Shown piece after piece: positions 41,105 through 52,759 of a stretch of 64,000 bases of DNA (position 1 is its first letter; each line of letters starts with the position of its first letter). The notes under the pieces were generated by a model that did no database searches, was not told the DNA's origin, and worked only from the letters and a program-made list of their open reading frames with translations. A program made the translations under genes and the position numbers. The stretch is from JBJHBP01 sp050485645 (lineage in GTDB: Bacteria > Pseudomonadota > Gammaproteobacteria > Steroidobacterales > Rariloculaceae): contig JBJHBT010000001.1 in NCBI GenBank assembly GCA_050485645.1, forward strand, positions 62,001-126,000. The letters run 5' to 3'.

Positions 41105-43495
41105 TTACCACCTATGTGTCAGGGTCATGGAAGCAAAGCGTCCCAGAGGGGTGGCATTGGTGGGGTCATAGCCCGTGCCACGAAAATTGACGACGAAGGG
41201 AGGATCCCTGTCGAACAGGTTTTGTACGTTCAAGGCGAGGCTCGTCCCTTTCTGCGATGCCGCTGTGGAAGCAAAGCTGTATTTGAGGTTCAAGTCCACG
41301 GTGAACCATGAGTTCACCTTCGGGTCGGCCACGTTTGACGGGTCGCGATAGCTATCCACATAGTTCATGAAGACTCCGCCCGTCAGATTGCGCCGGGTCA
41401 GCGCCGCACCCCCGCGCATTCTGAGATCGACAGGCAGATACACCACGTTCAGCGCATCGACCTCCGGGGCCGCACTGGTCACGCGGCGCGTGGAATCGAT
41501 GATGTACTGCCCCGCAAGGCTCAGGGCGATGCGGTTATCGCCAGCGTCGATGCTGTACGAGGCGTCAAGATCGACACCCCGTTGTGACGTGAACGCATTG
41601 TTGCGGACGCGATTGTCGAGGATGACCTCCGTATCTCCTTCGTTCATGCCCTCGGGAACCGCAAATGGACCCGTCCGCACGATGAGAAATTGAAGACCGG
41701 ACAACCCCAGTTGTCGACCCTCCTCAATCGCCTGCGGCGTCGGGTTGAAGGTCAGGATGGGCGCGTATGGCTCAGTGGACTCGGCGAAGAGGGTCGTAGG
41801 GCTACCTGGATAGCCGCGATCGATCCGGTCTGAGTAGTCGATGTGATAGTAGTTCGCTTGAACCGTGAGACCTGGAAGCGCTTGTGGCGTGAACGAAAAG
41901 CCGCCCGTCCACGTCCTCGCGCGCTCAGGGCCGAGATCGGGATTTCCGTTGGAGAGCTGCATGAGGATAGTACTGCCGCCCGGCGCATTCGGATTCGGCA
42001 CGTTCGCGACGAGTACGGAGTTATTCGTCTGCATGTCCGTAAACACCGGCGCCCGATACGATCGTCCGTAGCTCGCGCGGAACGCCAGCCCTTCAATTGC
42101 TTCCCATAACACGCCGTACTTCGGATTGGTCGTGGAGCCGAAGTCGCTGTAGTCGTCGTAGCGTGCTGCGGCGCTCAGGGACAGGTTGCGCGCCCCCCGG
42201 CGATCTGTCAGCAGCGGAATGTTCAACTCACCAAAGGCGGAAGTAATATTCCGGCTCGGTTTGATTGAGTCTTCAATCTCGCGGTAGTCGAAGAAGTCAT
42301 ATTTGTCGCGCCGATAGCTGGCGCCGACCGCTGCACTCACGGCTCCGGCCGGAAGTGTGAACACGTCACCATCCGCGATCACGTCCAGGTAGCGAATGCT
42401 CGAGTTCATATCCGTTGGGGGGGCCGTGTTGATCGAAGTGGCGGTTATGGTGGTCCGCTCGTACCTCACGTCGCTTCTTCCGTAGCCAGCGTTCAAGCGG
42501 GCCTGCCACTGGTGAGGCAGGTCCAGAGTAAGCCCGGCGAACAGATCGTACTGCTGAGTCCGGGGAAACATATTGGTTACATCCGCCGGACGGGAGATCG
42601 TCGTATCCATATCGCGCCTGGCAAAGGAACTCGTCAGGTTGAGTGCCAGGATGTCGTTGATTCGCTGAGCACCATCGACATACACACTGTGCCGCTTCGA
42701 GCCCGGGTACAGATCGTAAGGGGTGGAAGTGACGTTGCTCGAGAAAGCCCTGTCAGTCGCGGAAAGGCTGTCCTGCTTCACGACCTCATAGCTGGCCAGG
42801 GCGCGACCGCCATCCCACGACCAGCCCGCGGTCTGCGATGCCTGGTATTCCTTCATTCCCCCCGTGGTGACGGTTCCATAGCGGAGCCCGGTCTCGTAGC
42901 CGGTGAAATCCCGTCTCAAAACGATATTGACGACGCCGCCGACAGCGTCAGACCCGTAGATGGCGGAGGCGCCATCGGTCAGGATTTCCACTCGCTCGAC
43001 GGCGCTCAGCGGAATCAGCGAAACGTCGACGTACTGATACCGGTTCGATGAAGACACTCTGCGGCCGTTGATCAGCGTCAAAGTCGTGCCGGTGCCGAGG
43101 CCGCGCAGGTTGATCGTCGACCCCTGACCGAAATTGTTTCCGGTGTCACGATCGCTTGAAATGTTAGCGACGTTGGCGCCGTTGGCACCACCACCGAAAT
43201 TCTGCGGCAGCTTTTCGAAGAACTGCTGCATCGTGGCGACACCGATGCGATCGATGGCGTCTTTGTCGAAGACGATCACAGGCGAAGATCCGCCCGCAGC
43301 AGTGTGGCGGATATGAGTGCCAATGACGAGGACCTCCTCCAATGGAGCGGCGCCAGGGATAGAGGTCGAGCCGTCTCCTTGACGGGCGTCGGGTACACTT
43401 GAAGCGTTCGGGTTCTGCGCGGCTGCCGGGGTGCTTGCATACGATACGGCAGCGATGCTGGCGGCCAGCAACGTCTTCAGCATGGCTTTTGACAT
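41105..43495 (-). CDS. TonB-dependent outer-membrane receptor
   Basis: ATG 43495 is preferred (signal peptide MSKAMLKTLLAASIAAVSYASTPAAAQ), giving 796 residues. The plug domain begins LEEVLVIGTHIRHTAAGGSSPVIVFDKDAIDRIGVATMQQFFEKLPQNFGG and includes VERVEILTDGASAIYGSDAVGGVVNIVLRRDF, the standard TonB-receptor plug motif. The C-terminus ends in an aromatic residue (TLTHRW), as barrels require. A TonB box is plausible near EEVLVIG. It should import a substrate into the periplasm, which the downstream ABC genes then handle or export. An operator-like inverted repeat is just upstream. Confidence 0.93.
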   Translation of the reverse strand: MSKAMLKTLLAASIAAVSYASTPAAAQNPNASSVPDARQGDGSTSIPGAAPLEEVLVIGTHIRHTAAGGSSPVIVFDKDAIDRIGVATMQQFFEKLPQNFGGGANGANVANISSDRDTGNNFGQGSTINLRGLGTGTTLTLINGRRVSSSNRYQYVDVSLIPLSAVERVEILTDGASAIYGSDAVGGVVNIVLRRDFTGYETGLRYGTVTTGGMKEYQASQTAGWSWDGGRALASYEVVKQDSLSATDRAFSSNVTSTPYDLYPGSKRHSVYVDGAQRINDILALNLTSSFARRDMDTTISRPADVTNMFPRTQQYDLFAGLTLDLPHQWQARLNAGYGRSDVRYERTTITATSINTAPPTDMNSSIRYLDVIADGDVFTLPAGAVSAAVGASYRRDKYDFFDYREIEDSIKPSRNITSAFGELNIPLLTDRRGARNLSLSAAARYDDYSDFGSTTNPKYGVLWEAIEGLAFRASYGRSYRAPVFTDMQTNNSVLVANVPNPNAPGGSTILMQLSNGNPDLGPERARTWTGGFSFTPQALPGLTVQANYYHIDYSDRIDRGYPGSPTTLFAESTEPYAPILTFNPTPQAIEEGRQLGLSGLQFLIVRTGPFAVPEGMNEGDTEVILDNRVRNNAFTSQRGVDLDASYSIDAGDNRIALSLAGQYIIDSTRRVTSAAPEVDALNVVYLPVDLRMRGGAALTRRNLTGGVFMNYVDSYRDPSNVADPKVNSWFTVDLNLKYSFASTAASQKGTSLALNVQNLFDRDPPFVVNFRGTGYDPTNATPLGRFASMTLTHRW

Positions 43496-43533
43496 GTTTC
43501 TTCTACCTTGATTATTGCGTGTCTCATGCAAAC

Positions 43534-43551
43534 GAGACGTTATTACGTCTC
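43534..43551 (-). promoter_or_regulatory. Operator-like inverted repeat upstream of the TonB receptor
   Basis: GAGACGT and ACGTCTC are perfect 7-bp arms four bases apart, ending 39 bases before the receptor ATG. The size and position suit a repressor site of the TetR or similar class, but no regulator gene is adjacent. Confidence 0.55.
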
Positions 43552-43599
43552 CGTTTCTGAAGTGAACCATCGCGCGGAACGCAGCGGTTTGCGCAGCAG

Positions 43600-43840
43600 G
43601 CCGACAGACCGTGGCGCTCCCGCTCTTCGGAATCGAGGTCCGCCCATTCCATCATTCGCGGCCAGACTTCCAATAGACTTTCGCAGCTCGCGGAGCCCAT
43701 ATCGGAAGCAAGATCCGCGCTTACGAGGCTTCCGCCCGGCCGCAGCCGTTCGGCGATTGCACGGAAAAAATTCGCTCGATTCGGTCTCGCCAGAACGAAC
43801 CGGGAAACGAGCATCGAGATTGCCGTAACGAATCGCTCCG
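43600..43840 (-). pseudogene. Remnant of a class I SAM-dependent methyltransferase
   Basis: In one frame, about 80 residues read ERFVTAISMLVSRFVLARPNRANFFRAIAERLRPGGSLVSADLASDMGSASCESLLEVWPRMMEWADLDSEERERHG. The xFFRAIAxRLRPGGxLVxADLAxD segment is the strand 4-helix D-strand 5 part of class I methyltransferases. The N-terminal SAM-binding half (GxGxG) and the C-terminus are missing on both sides, so this is a fragment and not a functional gene. Confidence 0.7.
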
Positions 43841-43976
43841 ATGGGGCAAGCGAGTTCACATAGCCTTCGTGGCAGGCCATGCACGTTATATCATTACTCT
43901 CCTGCGAGCAACTGGTGCACGCAGCGCTGGCGACGATGTGCCGGAAGCTGAATCCGGACCTCCCGCCACTGCCGTT

Positions 43977-44230
43977 CTCGAGTCCATCCTGGTCACCGCG
44001 CGGCGGCGCGCGGAGGATCCACACAATATGCCGTTCTCACCAACCGTCATCGACGGCGTATCTCAGCCGGTGATCGCCTCCGAGCTGGCGTATCTGGATC
44101 TGGAGCGCATTGAAGTGCTTCGTGACCCACAGGGACCGCGGTTCGGGCGAACAATCAGGGTGGCGCGTTCAACATCGTGACGCGCACGCCCGGAACACGA
44201 GCGGAAGCGCGACGTGATGACCTGGTGATG
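43977..44230 (+). pseudogene. Remnant of a second TonB-dependent receptor
   Basis: The frame reads LESILVTARRRAEDPHNMPFSPTV then jumps to IDGVSQPVIASELAYLDLERIEVLRDPQGPRFGR, the two ends of a TonB-receptor plug with its middle deleted. After GR the frame shifts by one base and continues NNQGGAFNIVTRTPGTRAEARRDDL before it ends. The barrel is absent. It shows a small internal deletion, a frameshift and a truncation. Confidence 0.75.
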
Positions 44231-44293
44231 CTGAAGGGAACAATCAGACGCCGAGCAGGGAGCGCCATGTCGGACTCGAATTCGATGCTCTTC

Positions 44294-44314
44294 GGCACCC
44301 TATTTTAGGGCGCC
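44294..44314. terminator. Hairpin beyond the tRNA-Gly 3' end
   Basis: GGC-A-CCCTA and TAGGG-C-GCC can pair around three T's with one mismatch. On the minus strand it lies about 50 bases after the tRNA and could end its transcript, although no clear U-run follows. Confidence 0.35.
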
Positions 44315-44364
44315 ACATAAACTTAATAAATTCCGCAACTTGTGCAGAATTCTTGAATATATAT

Positions 44365-44440
<76 letters not shown>

Positions 44441-44530
44441 TCGGGGCCTGCGATTCTAGAGCACTCCAACGATTTCGTACAGCCCTGACAACAAATTCCC
44501 TGCACGAACGGCGCTCCAGTAAAATGCACC

Positions 44531-45817
44531 GTGCCCGAAGCCAGCCGAGACTCCACCCTGCCCCCCACCACCAGATCCCCGCCAGGACCGGGCGCGGGCG
44601 CTGGTGTGCGACTGATCGTCTTCGGGTTTCTGCTCACCTTCCTGTCCAGTTTCGGACAGACATTCTTCATCGGCCTGTTCAGCGACGACCTGCGCGAAAC
44701 ACTGCAGCTGGGCGATGGTGCGTTCGGCACTCTGTATTCAACGGCCACAGTGGCCAGTGCGCTCTGCGTGTTCTGGGCCGGCGCACTGATCGACCGGATA
44801 CCGCTGCGGACCTATCTGAGTGCTGCGCTGATCCTGCTCATCGTCGGCTGTGTGCTGATCATCCGGTCGCACTCGGTGGTTTGGCTGGGAGTCGCGTTTT
44901 TTCTGCTGCGTTTCGCGGGTCAGGGGCTGCTCACGCACACCGCTGCAACGACGCTGGCTCGCCGATTCACGGTCCGCCGGGGCCGAGCGCTGTCCTTTGC
45001 GTTGCTCGGGCACCCGACCGGCGAGGCGATTCTGCCGGTGGCCGCGGTTGCATTGGCAGCGCTGGCGGGCTGGCGTTCCGTGTGGCTGGGCGCCGGGGTG
45101 CTCATTCTGCTGCTGTGGCCGCTGCTGTTGTGGCTGCCGTCGGCTGCCGGGCGAGCTGCCGGCGAACGGCCACCGGAGGACAGGGCGGCCGCGTCAGCCC
45201 AGCCCGCCACTGCGGTGATCGAAACTCATGATGCGACGCGTCGCGAGGTCATGCGCGACCGGCGTTTCCACCTGATGCTGCCGTCCGTGCTGCTGCCACC
45301 GTTCATCATCACCGGCGCCTTCATCCATCAGACCCGTCTGATCGCGGAAAAGGAGTGGACACTGACGCTGTTTGCGGCGAGCTTCGTTGTCTTCGCCGCC
45401 GCGCAGGTGGCCGGCATGCTCGGCGCGGGACCGTTGATCGACCGCTACGGCGCACGGCGGATCGCCCCTTGGTTCATGCTGCCGATCACCGTGGCCTGTG
45501 TATCCGTGGCGCTGCTGGACGGCACATGGGTCGCCGTGCCGTTCATGGCCGGCGGCGGCCTGACCACGGGCGTCGCGATGACCACCGTGACGGCGCTGTG
45601 GGCCGAGCTGTATGGCGTGAAGCACCTCGGCGCAATCCGCGCGCTGTCCGTGTCGATACTGATCTTCGCCACGGCAATGGCGCCTGCCCTGTTCGGCTGG
45701 GCGCTGGAACTGGGCATCCGCTTCACGTCCCTGCTCGCGGTCTGCGCCGTGGCCGGTGCCGGCGCGACCATACTGGCGTGGATGGCGCTGGCATCGAACC
45801 GCTTCAGGGCGGACTAG
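44531..45817 (+). CDS. MFS transporter
   Basis: GTG 44531 gives 428 residues with about 12 hydrophobic helices split by a charged loop (AAGRAAGERPPEDRAAASAQPATAVIETHD) between helices 6 and 7. The MFS A-motif-like segments are WAGALIDRIPLRTYL and AGPLIDRYGARRIAP. The substrate is not evident. It sits between pgsA and tRNA-Gly and reads away from the tRNA gene. Confidence 0.88.
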   Translation: MPEASRDSTLPPTTRSPPGPGAGAGVRLIVFGFLLTFLSSFGQTFFIGLFSDDLRETLQLGDGAFGTLYSTATVASALCVFWAGALIDRIPLRTYLSAALILLIVGCVLIIRSHSVVWLGVAFFLLRFAGQGLLTHTAATTLARRFTVRRGRALSFALLGHPTGEAILPVAAVALAALAGWRSVWLGAGVLILLLWPLLLWLPSAAGRAAGERPPEDRAAASAQPATAVIETHDATRREVMRDRRFHLMLPSVLLPPFIITGAFIHQTRLIAEKEWTLTLFAASFVVFAAAQVAGMLGAGPLIDRYGARRIAPWFMLPITVACVSVALLDGTWVAVPFMAGGGLTTGVAMTTVTALWAELYGVKHLGAIRALSVSILIFATAMAPALFGWALELGIRFTSLLAVCAVAGAGATILAWMALASNRFRAD

Positions 45818-45851
45818 CGTTGGCGACCGCGGCCCGGCCTGCCGCGGGCGA

Positions 45852-46418
45852 TCAGCGATTCGCCGACAGGGCCGGCCAGGCGGCGCGCAGATAGTCGAGC
45901 ATCGACCAGATCGTCAGCACGGCCGCGATCAGCAGCAGTACCAGACCGATGTCATACACCGGGAGGCGGAACAGCGGCTGGTGATACAGCATCAGCGCAA
46001 TCCCGACAATCTGCAGTGCCGTCTTCCACTTGGCGAAGAACGTCACCGCCACGTTGGCGCGCGCCTTCTCGCCGAGCGTCGACATCCACTCACGCAGCGC
46101 CGACACGGTGATCTCGCGACCGATAATCACGGCCGCCAGCGCCGCCAGCAGCAGACTGGGGTCCGACTGCACGAGAATCACCAGCGCCGTTGAAACGATC
46201 AGTTTGTCGGCCACAGGATCCAGAAACGCGCCGAAGCTGGACGTCTGGCCCAACCGGCGGGCCAGATAGCCATCCAGGTAGTCGGTGATGCCGGCCAGCG
46301 CGAACAGGATCGCCGCCGCGGGCCGTGCCCACGGCACCGGCAGATAAAAGACCACCACAACCAGCGGTATCGCAAGGATACGAAACCAGGTCAGCGTATT
46401 GGGGAGATTGAAAACCAT
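45852..46418 (-). CDS. pgsA: CDP-diacylglycerol-glycerol-3-phosphate 3-phosphatidyltransferase
   Basis: ATG 46418 after AGAGG gives 188 residues starting MVFNLPNTLTWFRILAIPL. The enzyme makes phosphatidylglycerol-phosphate for PG and cardiolipin. The CDP-alcohol phosphotransferase motif is complete: DYLDGYLARRLGQTSSFGAFLDPVADK with its Asp residues. Several membrane helices follow. The gene is 30 bases downstream of uvrC, the common gammaproteobacterial arrangement. Confidence 0.96.
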   Translation of the reverse strand: MVFNLPNTLTWFRILAIPLVVVVFYLPVPWARPAAAILFALAGITDYLDGYLARRLGQTSSFGAFLDPVADKLIVSTALVILVQSDPSLLLAALAAVIIGREITVSALREWMSTLGEKARANVAVTFFAKWKTALQIVGIALMLYHQPLFRLPVYDIGLVLLLIAAVLTIWSMLDYLRAAWPALSANR

Positions 46419-46448
46419 GAGACCTCTGGCAGGCGTTGTACAACGCAT

Positions 46449-48421
<1,973 letters not shown>

Positions 48422-48425
<4 letters not shown>

Positions 48426-49084
48426 AATCCGGCCAGGGTACGCGCACGCTGGACAACTTCGATGAACATCGGCGCCGTGAGCCTGCCTGTCTGGGTGTTG
48501 TAGCGACTGCAGTGATAGGAATCAATCAGCACGCGCGCGCCAGGCAGCGCATGTTCGGCCCCATGGCCGAAGGCGGCCGACGACAGCTTCAGGCTCATTG
48601 CCCGCAGCACGGCGCGATGAGCAATCGAACCCAGCGCGAGCACCGCCGTTCCGGCTGGCATCGCGTCCAGTTCGGCGCGCAGAAAGTGATTGCAACGATC
48701 GACTTCGTCGGTGGTTGGCTTGTTGGCAGGCGGCAGACATTTTACGGCGTTGCTGATACGGCATCCGGAGAGCGCCAGCCCATCGCCGATGGCGGTCGAA
48801 GCCGGATGCGAAGCAAGGCCGACGTCGTACAGCGTGCGATAAAGAAGAATGCCGGCGTGATCGCCGGTGAACGGCCGCCCCGTGGCATTGGCGCCGTGCG
48901 CCCCCGGCGCCAGGCCCACGATCAGCAGACGGGCCTTGAGGTCGCCGAACGGCGTGACCGGTGCGTTGTGATAGTCCGGATGTACTGAACGCATCTCTGC
49001 AAGGTGGCCGGCAAGGCGCGGGCACGCCACGCAGTGCGGGTCGAACCAGGCGCCAGGAACCGGGGTCGGGGAATCAGCCATCAT
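48422..49084 (-). CDS. Family 5-type uracil-DNA glycosylase
   Basis: The 220-residue protein has iron-sulfur-type Cys residues (HCVACPRL, NAVKCLPP), the family 5/UdgB active-site segment LIVGLAPGAHGANATGRPFTGDHAG, and DSYHCSRYNTQTGRLT near the C-terminus where others have HPSxxNxxTGRLT. It removes uracil and related lesions from DNA. The gene overlaps uvrC by four bases, joining two repair genes in one operon. Confidence 0.92.
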
Positions 49085-49097
49085 CGACTACCGTCCG

Positions 49098-50471
49098 TCA
49101 GATCAGATCGCTGGCTCGCATACGGCCGGCAATATACATGGCGATCTCCATCGCCTGTTCATAGTTCAGGCGCGGATCGACGCAGGAGCGATACGCACGT
49201 CCAAGGTCCGATTCGAGCAACCCGCGCGCACCGCCCAGACACTCGGTGACATTGTCGCCGCTGACTTCCAGATGCACGCCACCCAGGTAGCTGTCCATCG
49301 CCTGATGGATACGGAACGCGGACTGCAGCTCGCTGACTATGTTCTCGAAACGGCGTGTCTTGAAGCCCTGTGCCGTGGTTTCGGTGTTGCCATGCATCGG
49401 GTCGCATACCCACAGTACCGGTGAACCGGTGGCCGCTACGGCACGGATCACACGCGGCAGTTGGGCCTCGATCTGGCTGGCGCCAAAACGTGTGATCAGT
49501 GTCAGTCGTCCGGCAATGCGTGCCGGATTGAGTATTCTCACCAGCGCCTGAAGGTGTTCGTCGCTGAACGAACCACCCACCTTGACAGCGATCGGATTGG
49601 CGATGCCACGGAAATACTCTACATGCGCACCATCCGGGTGTGCGGTTCGCATGCCGATCCACGGCAGATGTGTGGTGAGGTTGTACCAGGCGCCGCGATG
49701 CCGCAGAAAACGGGTCTGCGCCTGCTCGTAGGGCAGATGCAGCCCTTCATGCGAGGCGTAGAACTCCACCCGACGGGTGTGATGCAGCGGTTCACCGGTA
49801 ACGGTTTCGAAGAACTTCAAACCATCGGACACGGACTTCACCAGTTCGTGATACTCGGCCGCCAGGCCGGACTCGCCCATGAACCCCAGATCCCAGTTTT
49901 CCGGATGATGCAGATCGGCAAACCCGCCATCGATCAGCGAACGCACGAAATTCAGCGTCAGGCCGCTGCGCGCATACGCCCGCAGCATCAGTTCCGGCTG
50001 CGCAGCCCGATCATCGGCCGTGAAGGCGGAGCGGTTGATCAGATCGCCACGATAGCTGGGCAGCGACAGGCCGTCGCGATCCTCCAGCTCGGCGCTGCGC
50101 GGCTTGGCGTACTGACCGGCCATGCGACCGACGCGTATCACCGGCTTCTTCAGGCCGGCCACCAGCACCAGCGACATCTGCAGCAGCACCTTGAGCTTCT
50201 GTACGATATTTTCCGACGTGCACTCGTCGAAGCTCTCCGCACAGTCGCCTCCCTGCAGCAGAAACGCCTCGCCCCGCTGGGCACGGGCCAGCTGCTCCCT
50301 GAGGCGCTCGATCTCCCAGCTGGTCACGATCGGGGGCAGTCGTGCGAGCTCTTCCAGCACCATGGCGTAGCGTTGCGGATCCGGGTAGCTGGGCTGCTGC
50401 GCCGCCGGCCGTGCCTGCCAGCTCGCCGGGTGCCATTCGCTGCCGGCCTGATCATGTGGTGTTGCCGTCAT
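49098..50471 (-). CDS. 3-deoxy-7-phosphoheptulonate synthase, class II
   Basis: ATG 50471 gives 457 residues (ATG 50480 is an alternative). The protein is a class II DAHP synthase: EAFLLQGGDCAESFDECTSENI, VIRVGRMAGQYAKPRS, RSAFTADDRAAQPELMLRAYA, SHEGLHLPYEQAQTR, and VLWVCDPMHGNTE with the metal-binding residues. It condenses phosphoenolpyruvate and erythrose 4-phosphate, the first step of aromatic amino acid synthesis. It is divergent from nfeD, with about 75 bases between. Confidence 0.96.
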   Translation of the reverse strand: MTATPHDQAGSEWHPASWQARPAAQQPSYPDPQRYAMVLEELARLPPIVTSWEIERLREQLARAQRGEAFLLQGGDCAESFDECTSENIVQKLKVLLQMSLVLVAGLKKPVIRVGRMAGQYAKPRSAELEDRDGLSLPSYRGDLINRSAFTADDRAAQPELMLRAYARSGLTLNFVRSLIDGGFADLHHPENWDLGFMGESGLAAEYHELVKSVSDGLKFFETVTGEPLHHTRRVEFYASHEGLHLPYEQAQTRFLRHRGAWYNLTTHLPWIGMRTAHPDGAHVEYFRGIANPIAVKVGGSFSDEHLQALVRILNPARIAGRLTLITRFGASQIEAQLPRVIRAVAATGSPVLWVCDPMHGNTETTAQGFKTRRFENIVSELQSAFRIHQAMDSYLGGVHLEVSGDNVTECLGGARGLLESDLGRAYRSCVDPRLNYEQAMEIAMYIAGRMRASDLI

Positions 50472-50548
50472 GGGGAGCACTATACCGGCACACCGATGAG
50501 TCGGTGAAAATTGCTGGTATGATCGGAGACGTGATACCTAAACCCCGC

Positions 50549-51922
50549 ATGCGTTACCGACATCTGTTGCCGGCCGCCCTGCTGGCGCTGGGCCTGAGTG
50601 CACTGCTGAGCGCACAGGAAACCGTTACCGGCAGCGGTTCGGGCATCACATTGCTGACGATCGACGGTGCCATCGGCCCCGCCACCAGCAGCTATCTGCG
50701 TCGCGGCATCGAGGGCGCGGGCGAGTCCAACGCGGCACTGATCGTGATCGAGATGGACACCCCCGGCGGCCTGGACTCCTCGATGCGCGACATCATCCGC
50801 GCCATTCTCGGGTCCCCCGTCCCGGTCGCCACGTTTGTACACCCGCAGGGCGCGCGCGCTGCGAGCGCCGGCACCTACATTCTGTATGCCAGTCACGTCG
50901 CCGCAATGGCGCCGGCCACCAATCTGGGCGCGGCCACGCCGGTGGCCATCGGCGGACCTGGTCCGGCCGGCACCGACGACGAAGATGACGAGGCGGCGTC
51001 ACCGGCGGAACGGGACGGCGAAGCCATGAGCGCATCCGAACGCAAGGCCGTGGAAGACGCGGTCGCATACATACGCAGCCTCGCCGAGCAGCGTGGACGC
51101 AATGCCGACTGGGCGGAAAGCGCGGTGCGCACCGGCGCCAGCCTCAGTGCGCGGGCGGCGCTGGAGCTGGACGTCATCGACTTCATCGCCGGCGATCTGG
51201 CTGACCTGATGGCGCAGCTCGACGGACATACGGTGTCGATCAACGGCCGCGACATCCTGCTGACCACCGCCGGCCGAACGGTCGACCGGGTGGATCCCGA
51301 CTGGCGCACCCGTCTGCTGGCGGTGATCACCAATCCCACTGTCGCCTATATGCTGATGCTGCTGGGCATCTACGGCCTGATATTCGAAGGCTACAATCCC
51401 GGTGCCATCGTGCCCGGCGTAGTCGGTGCCATTGCGCTGCTGCTGGCGCTGTACGCCTTGCAGCTGCTCCCCGTGAACTACGCCGGCATGGCGCTGATCG
51501 TGCTGGCCATCATTCTGATGATCGCCGAGTTTCTGATGCCCAGCTTCGGTGCGCTGGGTATCGGTGGCATCATCGCATTCGTGATCGGCTCGGTGATCCT
51601 CATCGATACCGACGTCCCCGGCTACGGCGTTTCCATGCCGCTGATCATATCGTTGTCCACTTCCGGCGCGCTGGTGCTGCTGGGCATCATCTGGCTCGCG
51701 ATGAAGTCACGCCAGCGGCCAATCGTCAGTGGCGCCGAGGAGATGTCGCAGACGACCGCCGAAGCCATCGACGACTTCGACCTCGAGGGCCCGGTGTGGG
51801 TCCATGGCGAACGGTGGCGTGCACGCAGTACGGCACCGGTGCGCAAGGGGCAGAAACTTCGCGTGACCCGCATGGATGGCCTGTTGCTGCATGTGGAACC
51901 CATGGACCAGAGTGCCGGCTGA
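50549..51922 (+). CDS. NfeD-family membrane protein with ClpP-like serine protease domain
   Basis: The start is uncertain (50519 ATG, 50531 GTG, 50549 ATG); the signal peptide MRYRHLLPAALLALGLSALLSAQ favours 50549, giving 457 residues. A periplasmic ClpP-like protease domain holds the Ser-Lys dyad candidates in ARAASAGTYILYASHVAAMAPATNLGA and MSASERKAVEDAVAYI. Then follow about four membrane helices and a C-terminal OB-fold NfeD domain (EGPVWVHGERWRARSTAPVRKGQKLRVTRMDGLLLHVEP). It is paired with a slipin gene 24 bases downstream; the pair is thought to act in membrane protein quality control. Confidence 0.93.
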   Translation: MRYRHLLPAALLALGLSALLSAQETVTGSGSGITLLTIDGAIGPATSSYLRRGIEGAGESNAALIVIEMDTPGGLDSSMRDIIRAILGSPVPVATFVHPQGARAASAGTYILYASHVAAMAPATNLGAATPVAIGGPGPAGTDDEDDEAASPAERDGEAMSASERKAVEDAVAYIRSLAEQRGRNADWAESAVRTGASLSARAALELDVIDFIAGDLADLMAQLDGHTVSINGRDILLTTAGRTVDRVDPDWRTRLLAVITNPTVAYMLMLLGIYGLIFEGYNPGAIVPGVVGAIALLLALYALQLLPVNYAGMALIVLAIILMIAEFLMPSFGALGIGGIIAFVIGSVILIDTDVPGYGVSMPLIISLSTSGALVLLGIIWLAMKSRQRPIVSGAEEMSQTTAEAIDDFDLEGPVWVHGERWRARSTAPVRKGQKLRVTRMDGLLLHVEPMDQSAG

Positions 51923-51946
51923 ACGCACTCATCGAGAGGAACGCTC

Positions 51947-52735
51947 ATGTTCGAACTTCCGCTGATCATTCTTGCCGTCGTCGTCCTGTTCCTGTTCAGC
52001 GCGATCAAGATCCTCGCCGAATACGAGCGTGGCGTCATATTCCTGCTCGGTCGCTTCTGGAAGGTGAAAGGACCGGGCCTGATCATCGTGATTCCCGGCA
52101 TCCAGCGCATGGTGCGGGTTGATCTGCGTACGATCGTGATGGATGTGCCAACGCAGGACGTGATCTCGCGTGACAACGTATCGGTCAAGGTGAGCGCGGT
52201 GGTGTATTTCCGGGTGATGGATCCGGAAAAGGCCATCATCCAGGTGGAGAACCGCGTCGAGGCCACCAGTCAGCTGGCACAGACCACGCTGCGTTCCGTG
52301 CTCGGTCAGCACGACCTGGACGACATGCTCGCAGAACGCGACAAGCTCAACGCCGACATACAGGAAATACTCGACCAGACCACCGCGACCTGGGGCATCA
52401 AGGTCACCAATGTTGAAATCAAGCACGTCGATCTCGACGAGAGCATGATCCGCGCAATCGCCGCGCAGGCCGAGGCCGAGCGTTCACGACGCGCCAAAGT
52501 CATTCACGCCGAGGGCGAATTCCAGGCGTCCAAGAAGCTAGCCGAGGCCGCGCATGTACTGGCGCAGCAGCCCCAGGCACTGCAATTGCGCTATATGCAG
52601 ACGCTGACCGAAATTGCCAGTGAACGCAATTCCAATACCATCGTATTCCCGATGCCGCTGGACCTGTTCAAGCCGATCTACGATCAGCTCGTGGAGCATC
52701 AGGACGATACGGAAGCAGAAAACGACAATCGCTAG
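51947..52735 (+). CDS. Slipin (SPFH/band 7 protein)
   Basis: The 262-residue protein has an N-terminal membrane helix (LPLIILAVVVLFLFSAIKILAEYERGVIFLLGRFW), the SPFH domain (GPGLIIVIPGIQRMVRVDLRTIVMDVPTQDVISRDNVSVKVSAVVYFRV) and a coiled C-terminus (AIAAQAEAERSRRAKVIHAEGEFQASKKL). It assembles at the inner membrane and is the usual partner of NfeD-type proteases. A ribosome site (GAGAGGA) lies upstream. Confidence 0.95.
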   Translation: MFELPLIILAVVVLFLFSAIKILAEYERGVIFLLGRFWKVKGPGLIIVIPGIQRMVRVDLRTIVMDVPTQDVISRDNVSVKVSAVVYFRVMDPEKAIIQVENRVEATSQLAQTTLRSVLGQHDLDDMLAERDKLNADIQEILDQTTATWGIKVTNVEIKHVDLDESMIRAIAAQAEAERSRRAKVIHAEGEFQASKKLAEAAHVLAQQPQALQLRYMQTLTEIASERNSNTIVFPMPLDLFKPIYDQLVEHQDDTEAENDNR

Positions 52736-52759
52736 CAGGGAAGCGTCATTCAGGAGACC

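Noticed and set aside
43801..43811. CGGGAAACGAG, an 11-base match to the tRNA-Gly 3' part, as an attachment-site copy
   Set aside because: The match stops inside the tRNA sequence and does not include the true 3' end; likely chance.
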